Assembly: GCF_901875305.1 (NCBI RefSeq)
Contig: NZ_CABFLY010000002.1
Location: forward strand, 310,001 to 374,000
Source: Rothia mucilaginosa
GTDB taxonomy: Bacteria > Actinomycetota > Actinomycetes > Actinomycetales > Micrococcaceae
Length of the DNA stretch: 64,000 nt
Direction: 5' to 3'
Part shown: positions 1-8,581 of the stretch, one piece after another
How positions within the stretch are numbered: position 1 is the stretch's first letter
Layout: every line of letters starts with the position of its first letter
The notes under the pieces: model-generated
Told to the model about the DNA's origin: nothing
The model's input: the letters and a program-made list of their open reading frames with translations, nothing else
Databases searched by the model: none
Position numbers and translations under genes: made by a program

Positions 1-1
1 C

Positions 2-517
2 ACCCGCTCCGGCAAGGCACCCGAAGGCACCACCGCCCACAGCATCGACATTGCAGACACCGCAGCCCTGGTCGACATCGTCAACAACCACGACGTCACC
101 ATCGTCGCCGTCTCTGCAGGTCGCGGCACCTCCGCACAGCCCGTCATCGACGCACACCGCGCACTGATCGCGGCAGCACCTGCCGGTCGCCTGCTGGTCG
201 TTGGCGGCGCTGGCTCCCTCGAGGATGGCAACGGCAACCGCTTTGTTGACGGCGAAGGCTTTCCCGAAGAGTACAAGCCCGAGGCGAGCGCATTCGCCCA
301 GATTCTCGACGAGTACCGCGCCTCCGAGGGTCTGAACTGGACCATGCTCTCCCCGGCGTTCGAAATTGCACCGGGTGAGCGCACCGGCACCTACAACACC
401 GCACTGGACACCCCCGCAGGTGAGTTCATTAGCGCCGAGGACTTTGCTGTCGCCCTGATTGACGAGGCTGAAGAGCCCAAGCACGTGGGCCGCCGCTTCA
501 CTGTGGCCAACTCATAG
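2..517 (+). CDS. NAD(P)-binding (NmrA/YwnB-like) protein, 3' part
   Basis: The gene enters from the left edge, so only the last 171 residues and the TAG stop are present. The visible part reads as the second half of a single-domain Rossmann protein of the NAD(P)H-binding family (PF13460-like, compare YwnB): a strand ending in VVGGAGSL, then FPEEYKP, a helix, and a WTMLSPAFEIAPGERTG segment typical of atypical short-chain dehydrogenases. The N-terminal glycine-rich nucleotide loop lies outside the window. The substrate cannot be told. Such proteins are often stress-induced reductases or regulators; that is general family knowledge, not seen here. Confidence 0.75.
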   Translation, partial: TRSGKAPEGTTAHSIDIADTAALVDIVNNHDVTIVAVSAGRGTSAQPVIDAHRALIAAAPAGRLLVVGGAGSLEDGNGNRFVDGEGFPEEYKPEASAFAQILDEYRASEGLNWTMLSPAFEIAPGERTGTYNTALDTPAGEFISAEDFAVALIDEAEEPKHVGRRFTVANS

Positions 518-632
518 CAGCGCCAGCTAGATAGCGTGTATTCGTTGCCCAGAACGCCGCATCTGACGGATTCACCCCACCGGATGCGGCGTTTGCGTGC
601 CCGCTGCTCTTGGAAAACCCTCCGGGGGCTCC

Positions 633-661
633 TGGGTGAAAACCCTAACCTGCTGTATAAT
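633..661 (+). promoter_or_regulatory. Predicted promoter of the terC leader
   Basis: A perfect TATAAT lies at 656-661, directly upstream of the structured leader of the TerC gene. A weak -35 (TGGGTG, 633-638) sits 17 bases upstream. Transcription would start just before the conserved riboswitch-like element. Confidence 0.5.
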
Positions 662-671
662 CGTTCACCGA

Positions 672-785
672 GCAAGGGAGTATCCCATCAATCGACTCAT
701 CGTCAGCACGTTAGCCGAAGGCGCCTAACCGGGGAGTCGAGCCAACCTCCATTCAGGACGGCGGGAGAGACTTGTGGTCCTGTAC
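672..785 (+). promoter_or_regulatory. Probable yybP-ykoY (Mn2+) riboswitch in the terC leader
   Basis: The leader between the -10 box and the TerC start contains AAGGGAGTATCCC (674-686), CGTCAGCACG (701-710) and GCGGGAGAGACTT (761-773). These resemble blocks I recall from actinobacterial yybP-ykoY elements ahead of terC-like genes. The yybP-ykoY class senses Mn2+ and commonly controls TerC/Alx and other manganese exporters. The fold was judged by eye only. A covariance-model search with RF00080 would decide. Confidence 0.7.
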
Positions 786-808
786 GCACACCACAAGAAA
801 GGCTCCCC

Positions 809-2011
809 ATGGAAGTTACCGGGTTGCAATGGTTGGTTACTATTCTCATCATCGCAGGCCTGCTGGCCTTCGACTTCGTGTTCCACGTCCGTAAGGCGCA
901 CGAACCCACCGTCAAGGAAGCCGCCATCTGGTCGGCGATTTACATCAGCATCGCCGTGCTGTTCGGCCTGTACATTTTCGTGACGAACGGCCCCTCCGCC
1001 GCCACGGAATTCTACGCGGGTTACATCACCGAAGAAGCGCTCTCGGTCGATAACCTCTTCGTCTTCATGATCATCATGGGCACCTTTCGCGTTGCCCGTG
1101 AAAATCAGCAGAAGGTCCTGCTCTTCGGCATCATCTTCGCCATCTTCGCCCGTGGAGCGTTTATCTTCGCTGGCGCCGCCATCATCAACTCCTTCGCCTG
1201 GGTGTTCTACATTTTCGGTCTGGTCCTGCTCATGACCGCGGGTAACCTGCTCAAGGACGAACTCACTGAAGGCGACGGCGACGATGAGGCCGATAACATC
1301 ATGGTTCGCCTCGCCAAAAAGTACCTGAAGACCAGCGACCACTTCGACGGCGACAAGCTCTTCACCCTCGAAAACGGTAAACGCGTCATGACCCCCATGA
1401 TGCTCGTCATGGTCGCTATCGCCGGTTCTGACCTGCTCTTCGCGCTTGACTCGATTCCCGCGATTTTCGGCCTCACCCAGTCCGTCTACATCGTGTTCGT
1501 GGCGACCGCGTTCTCCCTCATGGGTCTGCGCCAACTGTACTTCCTGATTGACGGCCTGCTGGACCGCCTCGTCTACCTATCCTACGGCCTGGCAACCATC
1601 CTCGCGTTCATCGGTGTGAAGCTCATCCTGCACGCAATGCACGAGAACAACCTGCCGTTCATCAACCACGGCGAGTCCGTGCACGTGGTTGAGATTACCA
1701 CCGAGATGTCCCTGTTGGTGATCGTGGGCGTTCTGGTCATCACCGTGCTTGCCTCGCTGCTCAGCCCCAAGGGCCGCGCATTGCAGACCATCCAGCGTGT
1801 CCAGGCGCTCTCCGAGAAGTACCTGGCACTGCCCGAGGATGCACCCGTCGCCCAGCGCGCGGACATCACCGCCCGCTGGCAGCAGGAAACCAAGAAGCTC
1901 AACGCCATTCCCGCCAAGTTGCGTGCTGAGCTGATCGAGAAGGAAGACGAGTACCACGCCCTCGTGCTGCGTGCCCGCACCGCCCAGGATGCGCATGCCT
2001 CCTCGAAGTAG
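809..2011 (+). CDS. TerC family integral membrane protein
   Basis: This is a 400-residue polytopic protein of the TerC/Alx family. It shows the two intramembrane acidic signatures of the family, EEALSVDNLFVF near residue 75 and GSDLLFALDSIPAIFG near residue 208, set among about eight hydrophobic segments. A charged cytoplasmic loop (ELTEGDGDDEADN) separates the two halves, and the C-terminus is a hydrophilic helix. ATG 809 is chosen because AGAAAGG precedes it; the open frame runs further upstream but that part is the riboswitch leader. TerC proteins have been linked to Mn2+ export and loading of exoenzymes, which fits the upstream element. 'Tellurium resistance' is only the historical name. 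Confidence 0.9.
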   Translation: MEVTGLQWLVTILIIAGLLAFDFVFHVRKAHEPTVKEAAIWSAIYISIAVLFGLYIFVTNGPSAATEFYAGYITEEALSVDNLFVFMIIMGTFRVARENQQKVLLFGIIFAIFARGAFIFAGAAIINSFAWVFYIFGLVLLMTAGNLLKDELTEGDGDDEADNIMVRLAKKYLKTSDHFDGDKLFTLENGKRVMTPMMLVMVAIAGSDLLFALDSIPAIFGLTQSVYIVFVATAFSLMGLRQLYFLIDGLLDRLVYLSYGLATILAFIGVKLILHAMHENNLPFINHGESVHVVEITTEMSLLVIVGVLVITVLASLLSPKGRALQTIQRVQALSEKYLALPEDAPVAQRADITARWQQETKKLNAIPAKLRAELIEKEDEYHALVLRARTAQDAHASSK

Positions 2012-2076
2012 CGCCAAGCGGCCGTAACGCCTGAGCCGCCGAGACGCTCGCGGTCCAGCTCAAGCGCCCACGCTAA

Positions 2077-2113
2077 AGCCCCTCACACCGGATCAACCGG
2101 AGTGAGGGGCTTT
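2077..2113. terminator. Bidirectional terminator between terC and pip
   Basis: Stem AGCCCCTCAC (2077-2086) plus CCGG pairs with CCGG plus GTGAGGGGCT (to 2111) around the loop ATCAA. It is followed by TTT on the plus strand and lies between convergent genes. Confidence 0.85.
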
Positions 2114-2129
2114 CGCTATATTGAAAGTT

Positions 2130-3563
2130 TTACTGGTTGTGAACCTCAGCCAGCATGTTCTTCAGGTGACCCAGAATGGTCATCGAGTCAGAACCGAAGC
2201 CGTCGTGGTGGTGGGTCTTCGAAGTCCACACGTGGGTGTTGCCGACCCAGCGGGCGGTCTCCATAGAGTGCTCAAAGTCGACGTACACGTCCGGGTTATA
2301 CGCCGCAGCCACCACGGGAACCTCATTCTTGTGCAGCTGTGCGTGGTCGTACAGGCGACCCCAGTCCTTCTTCTCGGCCAGCAGGTTAGCAACCTCGGCC
2401 AGCGGACGCAGGGCGGGATCCTCCTCGTAGTACCAGGGGAAGATGTGCTCGCCGGTGAAGAGCAGCTTCTCCGCATCCGGTGCGAACTCGGGGCGGGACG
2501 CCGCCACGCGAGCAGCAGACCAGTTGGTCGGTGCAGGGGAGGGAGACAGCTCGTAGCCGGGGATGCCGGGCAGAACGCCGTCAGCGGGGCCGTCAGCGTA
2601 AATAGTCTCGTGCATCAGGGCGTACAGCGGGTTCGCCTGGAAGGTCACCTCAGCACCCATAGCGGTCAGGAACTGATCGGACAGGTGGTCGTTACCCTCA
2701 GCAAAAGCACTCTCCAGGAAGTAGTGCAGATTACGTTCACGCCAGCGGCCACCCAGGAAATGACCGGCCATCTGGAAACGGTGGTCGGTCAGGCGCTCAC
2801 CGGTAGGCAGGTACTCCTTATGAGTGCGTAGGTGCTCAGCGATGCGGGTTGCCAGCTCGGCATCCTCAGGGAACCAGCTGTAATACTCCTCGACGCGCTC
2901 CTTCATGCGGTCGAAGGTGTGCTGGTAGACATTGTCCACGGAGGTACGAATCGGTGCCAGACCCGCAGTGATGCGGCAGTCGCGCAGGGACTGAGGTGCG
3001 AACGACAGGTAGGACAGGGTCAGGAAGCCACCGAAGGACTGGCCGATGGTGGACCAGCGCTTATCGGCACGGTCCGCCAGTAGCACCTCGCGGACAGCCT
3101 CAGCGTCAGCGATGATGGAGTCCGCACGGAACAGCTCAGTGTACTCAGCCTGAACCTGCGGGTCACCCACAGCGGTGATGTTGCGAGCAGACAGCGGGGA
3201 AGACAGGCCCGTACCGCGCTGATCCAGCAGAATCACGCGGTGGGTCTTGGCCAGCTCAGCAATCCAGCCGCTAATAGAACCGGTCTTCGGCGAACCGAAA
3301 CCGGGACCGCCCTGCAGGTACACAATGTAGGGGCGCTTATCTGCCGGAACGGTCAGAGTTTCATTAGTGCTCACAACCTCGCGGACGAACACGGTGATGG
3401 TCTGGTCCGCAAAACGGGAAGAGAGAGCGGCATCCTTGCCCTTGGAGAAAATCAGACCGTGGGTCAGGGGAACCTGGAACCAGTGGTCAGTAATCTCGTA
3501 GCCGTCGTGCTTGACGACTGAACCCTTGCGGTACTCAACCTTGGGAAGCGAAGAAACGGTCAA
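2130..3563 (-). CDS. pip: Proline iminopeptidase, S33 alpha/beta hydrolase
   Basis: Cytoplasmic aminopeptidase expected to release N-terminal proline from peptides. The 477-residue product has the oxyanion-hole motif GGPGFGS near residue 85, the DQRGTG motif near residue 114 that is typical of prolyl aminopeptidases, and the nucleophile elbow GQSFGG with Ser near residue 176. A His-rich stretch near the C-terminus (KTHHHDGFGSDS) holds the candidate catalytic His. The length fits the larger actinobacterial form. I chose TTG 3563, since AGAAGG lies seven bases upstream; a TTG at 3581 in the same frame has no ribosome site. It lies 85 bases behind the helicase on the same strand. Confidence 0.85.
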   Translation of the reverse strand: MTVSSLPKVEYRKGSVVKHDGYEITDHWFQVPLTHGLIFSKGKDAALSSRFADQTITVFVREVVSTNETLTVPADKRPYIVYLQGGPGFGSPKTGSISGWIAELAKTHRVILLDQRGTGLSSPLSARNITAVGDPQVQAEYTELFRADSIIADAEAVREVLLADRADKRWSTIGQSFGGFLTLSYLSFAPQSLRDCRITAGLAPIRTSVDNVYQHTFDRMKERVEEYYSWFPEDAELATRIAEHLRTHKEYLPTGERLTDHRFQMAGHFLGGRWRERNLHYFLESAFAEGNDHLSDQFLTAMGAEVTFQANPLYALMHETIYADGPADGVLPGIPGYELSPSPAPTNWSAARVAASRPEFAPDAEKLLFTGEHIFPWYYEEDPALRPLAEVANLLAEKKDWGRLYDHAQLHKNEVPVVAAAYNPDVYVDFEHSMETARWVGNTHVWTSKTHHHDGFGSDSMTILGHLKNMLAEVHNQ

Positions 3564-3648
3564 CGGTGAACCTTCTTTCAATCAATAGATGTGTGTGGGC
3601 AGTTACCTTGTATTCTAGCCCACTTCTAGGGGTTTGACGGGTGTGTTT

Positions 3649-6252
3649 CTAGAACTCACCAACGCTCAGAATCTTCAGCACCGGGTACCCCGCCTCATCA
3701 GAGGCCGCCAGATCAACCTCGGCACGAATACCGAAGTCAAAGTGATCTTCGGGGTCGGCGAAGCTTTGCTGAACCTTCCACACGCCCGGGTGTGCGGCGG
3801 TGTCCTCATCCATGCTGACCAGACGCGGCGAGCGCGCATCGGCGTCCGTGTAGATATCGTCGTAGACGTCGAAGTAGTCGTCCATGGCGTCCGCCCAGCG
3901 GTCGGCATCCCACCCGCACCACTCGTCCAGGACACCCAGGGCGCGGTCGCGTTCGTCGGCGAAGAGCTCCACGCGGCGGAAGAGGGCGTTACGCACCATC
4001 ACGCGGAAGGCGCGCAGGTTCTTCGTCACGGCGGGAGGCTCTTCCTCCTCGATGGAGGAGGCGTGCTCGGCGGTAATGGTGGCGGTGTCTTCGCCGGCAG
4101 CCAGCTTCTCCCACTCGTCCACCAGGGAGGAGTCGGTCTGGCGTACCAGCTCGCCGAGCCACTCGATAATGTCGTCCAGCTCGTCGGTCACGGCAGAATC
4201 GGGGATGGTGTGGCGCATCGCCTTGTACGCGTCGGAAAGGTAACGCAGAAGCACGCCCTCGGCACGTTCCAGCGAGTAGAACTGCACAAAATCATTGAAG
4301 CCCATCGCGCGTTCGTACATGTCACGCACAATCGACTTGGGGCGCGGCTCAAAACGGGCCACCCACGGGGCGGACTGCTTGTAGGTCGTGTACGCCTGCT
4401 CAATCAGCTCTGCCAGCGGCTGCGGGTAGGTGACCTTGTCCAGCTCGTTCATGCGTTCGGTGTACTCCACGCCGTCTGCCTTCAGCTGGGCCGATAGCTC
4501 GTTCTTTGCCTTGCGCTCCTGCGCGTACAGCACTTGGTTCGGCGAATCCAGGGTTGCCTCGATGAGGGAGAGCGCATCCAGGGCGTAGCTGGGCGATTCG
4601 GGGTCCAGAAGCTCCAACGCGGCGACCGCAAAAGCGGACAGCGGCTGGTTCAGAGCAAAGTTATCTTGCAGGTCCTCGGTCAGGCGCAGGTAGGAGCCGT
4701 GCTCATCGGGGGTTTCGGTGCGCTCAATCACGCCGCCGGTCAGCAGCTCCTTGTAGATGCCAATCGCCTTGCGTAGCAGCTCGCGGCGGCGCGCGGGGCT
4801 CTCGTGGTTTTCCTGAATGATGCGGTAGGCGGCAACGACCGGATTTTCCGGGCGGTGCATCAGGTTCAGCAGCATCGCGTGAGTGATGTCGAACGAGGAG
4901 GTCAGCGGCTCCGGTGCGGCGGCCACCAACTGGTCAAACGTCTTCTCGGACCAGCCAACGAAGCCTTCCGGTGCCTTCTTGCGCTTGGAGGACAGCGACT
5001 GGTTAATGCGCTTAGTGTCGTCACCGAACTTCGCCTGAGCCTTAGCAAGCAGACGCGCGTTCTCAATATCGTGCTCGGGTGCCTGAACCACCACGGTGCC
5101 GGCGGTATCGAAGCCCGCGCGGCCTGCGCGTCCAGCAATCTGGTGGAACTCGCGGGCACGCAGACGACGGCTACGTGCACCATCGAACTTCGACAGCGCC
5201 GTAATGAGCACGGTACGAATCGGCACGTTAATGCCCACACCCAGGGTGTCGGTACCGCAAATGACTTTGAGCAGACCCTCCTGAGCCAGCTGCTCGACCA
5301 GGCGGCGGTACTTGGGCAGCATGCCCGCGTGGTGAATACCGATACCGGCACGCACCAGCTTATTCAGCGCCTTACCGAAGCCCGGACCGAAGCGGAACTT
5401 CGCGATGAGCTCGGAGATGCGTTCCTTATCTTCCTTGGAGGCGATAGCGACCGAAAGCAGTGCATTCGCCTGCTCCAGCGCCGCCTTCTGCGAGAAGTGC
5501 ACAATGTAGACCGGGGTCTGCTTGGTCTGCACGAGCTCCTGCACGGTCTCCTGAACCGGGGTGGTGGAGTAGTAGAAATGCAGTGGAATGGGGCGCTCAG
5601 AATGCGCCACCAGGTCGCTCTCGCGGCCGGTCAGCGCCGTCATCTCCTCCTGGAAGCGAGTCGTATCGCCCAGGGTCGCACTCATCAGCAGGAACTGCGC
5701 CTGCGGAAGCTCCAACAGGGGAAGCTGCCACGCCCAGCCGCGTTGTGGGTCGGAGTAGAAGTGAAACTCGTCCATGATGACCTGGCGGAGGTCCGCCTCC
5801 TTGCCCTCACGCAGGGCAATGTTGGCAAGAATCTCTGCAGTACAGCAGATAATCGGCGCCTCCGTATTAATGGCGGAGTCGCCGGTAATCATGCCCACGT
5901 TCTCGGCACCAAAAATATTGATGAGGTCGAAGAACTTCTCGGATACCAGCGCCTTAATGGGGGCAGTGTAATAGGAACGCTGACCGGTCGCCAGGCCCGT
6001 AAAATGCGCGGCAACAGCCACCGTGGACTTACCCGAACCGGTCGGGGTTGCCAGCACCACGTTATGTCCGGCGGCAATGCTCAGAACGGCCTCGTCCTGG
6101 GCGGGGTAGAGGGTCATGCCGCGGGTAGAAATCCACTCGGTGAAGGACTCGTAAATCTCTTCGGGGGTGAGGGGATTGCCCTTGAAATCGCGTCGATTAT
6201 AATCACCGGGGTTCTCGCCCAGCGAGGGAGAAAGAAAATTCAAAATACTCAT
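3649..6252 (-). CDS. DExH-box (Ski2/Mtr4-like) RNA helicase, DUF3516 type
   Basis: An 867-residue superfamily 2 helicase. Seen in order: Q-like segment YPAQDEAV, motif I ATPTGSGKS near residue 70, motif II DEFHFY, motif III SATLGDT, an HHAGMLPKYR segment, motif V GTDTLGVGINVP and motif VI QIAGRAGRAGFD. The C-terminal half is an alpha-helical region matching the DUF3516-type tail of actinobacterial helicases, ending in a strand-rich segment. By family it should unwind structured RNA with ATP; the target is unknown. It starts at ATG 6252 close to a divergent intergenic region. Confidence 0.88.
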   Translation of the reverse strand: MSILNFLSPSLGENPGDYNRRDFKGNPLTPEEIYESFTEWISTRGMTLYPAQDEAVLSIAAGHNVVLATPTGSGKSTVAVAAHFTGLATGQRSYYTAPIKALVSEKFFDLINIFGAENVGMITGDSAINTEAPIICCTAEILANIALREGKEADLRQVIMDEFHFYSDPQRGWAWQLPLLELPQAQFLLMSATLGDTTRFQEEMTALTGRESDLVAHSERPIPLHFYYSTTPVQETVQELVQTKQTPVYIVHFSQKAALEQANALLSVAIASKEDKERISELIAKFRFGPGFGKALNKLVRAGIGIHHAGMLPKYRRLVEQLAQEGLLKVICGTDTLGVGINVPIRTVLITALSKFDGARSRRLRAREFHQIAGRAGRAGFDTAGTVVVQAPEHDIENARLLAKAQAKFGDDTKRINQSLSSKRKKAPEGFVGWSEKTFDQLVAAAPEPLTSSFDITHAMLLNLMHRPENPVVAAYRIIQENHESPARRRELLRKAIGIYKELLTGGVIERTETPDEHGSYLRLTEDLQDNFALNQPLSAFAVAALELLDPESPSYALDALSLIEATLDSPNQVLYAQERKAKNELSAQLKADGVEYTERMNELDKVTYPQPLAELIEQAYTTYKQSAPWVARFEPRPKSIVRDMYERAMGFNDFVQFYSLERAEGVLLRYLSDAYKAMRHTIPDSAVTDELDDIIEWLGELVRQTDSSLVDEWEKLAAGEDTATITAEHASSIEEEEPPAVTKNLRAFRVMVRNALFRRVELFADERDRALGVLDEWCGWDADRWADAMDDYFDVYDDIYTDADARSPRLVSMDEDTAAHPGVWKVQQSFADPEDHFDFGIRAEVDLAASDEAGYPVLKILSVGEF

Positions 6253-6669
6253 CGGAACTCCAGTGTATCGGGAATGAAGTGGCCCAGCGCGGCGTTGCGT
6301 CAGAGCAATTATGCCTTGGACGGGCTCGATATTGGTGTGGTCTCGAACCTCTTATCCTTGAAACAACCCGCGAATGTTAGAATAAGAATACCATACTCGA
6401 AAACATTTTCGTACATATGCTCGAAAATCCCACGAATGTGGCCCGTCTTTGATAGGCTCGATGTAACGAATAGTACGGTAACAACTGGCGCGCCCGTCAC
6501 AAACGCAATGTAGCAGCACGACATCCACCCGGCACTCGCTTCCGGGAAACACACATTGAACACCCACGCTATACCGCGCTAAAACATGCACAGAGGGCCT
6601 CCCGTCCGCACCATCACAGGGCTTACTGCTGGCGGTCGAGGCTCGCACAGAAGAAGGAGGGACCGCGCA
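6253..6669. other. Divergent intergenic region, helicase / ABC exporter
   Basis: This 417-base region holds the divergent promoters. 6360-6430 is AT-rich and contains the dyad CGAAAACATTTTCG (6398-6411) followed by another TCGAAAAT at 6421-6428. The spacing CGAAA-N4-TTTCG resembles the actinobacterial LexA box (CGAAC-N4-GTTCG) with one symmetric substitution. No small gene is convincing here. Confidence 0.4.
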
Positions 6670-8580
6670 GTGCCACAGAATACCACCGGCCCGGAGACCA
6701 CCCCAGACGGCTACACCACCAACGTCTCAACCAGTCAGGCGCACTTCGATTTAGTAGACTACACAACCGAAAAACCGGATGAGAACAATACCCTCACCAG
6801 CGAGGAACCGAATAGTAGCGAACAGCGCAAAGCGGAAGAGGAAGCCCTCAAAAAGCGCCTCGCCCTGCGCGTCACCGCACCAGGACATAAATACCCCTGG
6901 CACCGCTGGGCAATCCCCATCGTGGGTGAAACCACCGCGGGTACCGGTGCGATTCTTATCCCCGTCATGGTGGGTCAATTCATCAACCAGCACATCGCTG
7001 GCAAAGCCCCCGACGCCTGGCCCATGTTCTGGGTGGTCATCGCAGCCATCACCTTCATCGTGATCAATGAGTTCTTCGGCTGGGGCACCTCCATGACCCT
7101 CAGCGCGGAACTTGGCCGCGACTGGCGCATCTACATCAACCGGCTTATGGGGCGCACCCGCGCTGGCGTAGACTCCGGCGAAGCGGTCACCGTCATGAAC
7201 AAAGACGTACGCCGCATTACGGACGTCTACTTCTCACTGCCGCTATTCGTCAACGCCATGATTGTCGCGACCCTCGGTGCCGTGCAGCTCTGGCTGATCA
7301 ACCCCGTCACCGCGGTTGTCACCCTCATCGGCACGATTATCGTGGTTAGCGTGATCGCCTGGTACTCGACCTTCCTCGAATCCAAAATCGGCGAATACCG
7401 CGAAAAGGACGGCGAAGCCTCCTCACGCGCCTCCGACATCGCCACCGGTCTGCGCACTATCGCCGGCCTCGGCGCCGAAAAGCAGATGCGTGAACGCTAC
7501 CACCGCGGCACCGACGAAGTCTTTGACAGCTACATGCGCTACGAAAAGACACACCGCTGGATGTTCCTTATCCGCGCGCTACTCGGCGGTACCGTGACCC
7601 TGCTCGGCATCGGCTTCGCCCTCACCGGCCACGTCGAAAACGGCCGCTGGGTCTCCGACACGCCCGCCGCGTCCCTGGTGACCGTCGCCTCCATTATTGC
7701 GATGATGGGCGGCCCCATCTGGATCACCCAGAACTTCCTCACCGCATGGCGATACGCCAAGATTGCGCTCGCTAAGGTCGCCCGCCTCGAAGGCCACGCG
7801 GGTGTACGCCAGGGCGTGCTGAAGAGCCCGCGCACCGACGAAGAAATGGCGCAGCTGGCACGCGCCGAACAGGCAGTCGAGGCGAGCAGCCTCGAGGTGC
7901 CCGTACCCGTCGCTCCCGCCGGTGCAAGCAACCCGCGCATCGTGTACGTCAACCCGCGCGACTACAACCTCACCGCGCAAGACTACGCCGAGGCACTCGC
8001 CCGCGCCCTGCGACGCGGGGGAGAGGACCTCAAGGACGCAACCGGCCGCCGCGTGCTGCTGAGCGAACCCAACCCCATGATTTTCGCCGGAACCCTGCAG
8101 GAGCACCTGCGCCTGGGCACCGTGCCGAACCCCGACGAGGAGCTGGCACAGGCAAAGGATGAGGAACTGCTGAAGATTACCGACTCCCGCGAAATCGCCT
8201 ACCGCCTGGGCGGACGCAACCCCGAAGACTACTTCGCCGCCCGCATCACCAGCGAAGGCGCGAACCTCTCCGGTGGTCAGCGTCAGCGTCTGGCGCTCGC
8301 CCGCGCACTCGCACAGGACGCGCAGGTGCTGATTCTGACCGAGCCGCTAAACTCCGTGGACGAACCCAGCCAGCGTTACATCTACGATGCGATGGAAACC
8401 CAGGTCGGTAGCGACCGCCTGCCCGTCGGCTACCCCGGCCTGCTACAGGATTTGGAGCAGGTCTACATTGTCTCCACGACCGCGGAGACGACCCGCCGCA
8501 TGGAACGCGACGGCTACCCGGAAACCGCTCAGTCTGAAACTGCTCAGACCGAAACCACTCGGAATCAGGAGGTGAACTAG
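6670..8580 (+). CDS. ABC exporter subunit 1, NBD without Walker A
   Basis: A 636-residue ABC half-transporter. A hydrophilic N-terminus of about 70 residues precedes an exporter-type transmembrane domain (about residues 75-330), then a reduced nucleotide-binding domain. The signature LSGGQ is intact at 533-537, but there is no GxxGxGK(S/T) loop anywhere before it. The Q-loop Gln appears replaced by Pro (EPNPMIFAGT), the Walker B Asp is Thr (VLILTEP, Thr557), and the switch His is absent (IVSTTAETT). GTG 6670 is preceded by AAGGAGG (6654-6660). The stop is one base from the next start. It should act only as partner of subunit 2, giving LSGGQ to the single competent ATP site. Substrate unknown. 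Confidence 0.88.
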   Translation: MPQNTTGPETTPDGYTTNVSTSQAHFDLVDYTTEKPDENNTLTSEEPNSSEQRKAEEEALKKRLALRVTAPGHKYPWHRWAIPIVGETTAGTGAILIPVMVGQFINQHIAGKAPDAWPMFWVVIAAITFIVINEFFGWGTSMTLSAELGRDWRIYINRLMGRTRAGVDSGEAVTVMNKDVRRITDVYFSLPLFVNAMIVATLGAVQLWLINPVTAVVTLIGTIIVVSVIAWYSTFLESKIGEYREKDGEASSRASDIATGLRTIAGLGAEKQMRERYHRGTDEVFDSYMRYEKTHRWMFLIRALLGGTVTLLGIGFALTGHVENGRWVSDTPAASLVTVASIIAMMGGPIWITQNFLTAWRYAKIALAKVARLEGHAGVRQGVLKSPRTDEEMAQLARAEQAVEASSLEVPVPVAPAGASNPRIVYVNPRDYNLTAQDYAEALARALRRGGEDLKDATGRRVLLSEPNPMIFAGTLQEHLRLGTVPNPDEELAQAKDEELLKITDSREIAYRLGGRNPEDYFAARITSEGANLSGGQRQRLALARALAQDAQVLILTEPLNSVDEPSQRYIYDAMETQVGSDRLPVGYPGLLQDLEQVYIVSTTAETTRRMERDGYPETAQSETAQTETTRNQEVN

Positions 8581-8581
8581 C

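Noticed and set aside
4804..6513. Long open frame on the plus strand opposite the helicase gene
   Set aside because: It is antisense to a clear helicase, has no family motifs and arises from the high-GC codon bias. The same holds for long frames opposite tkt (59839-61863), the ABC exporter subunit 2 (9098-10276), metK (20483-21823) and the TerD-like gene (52810-54294).
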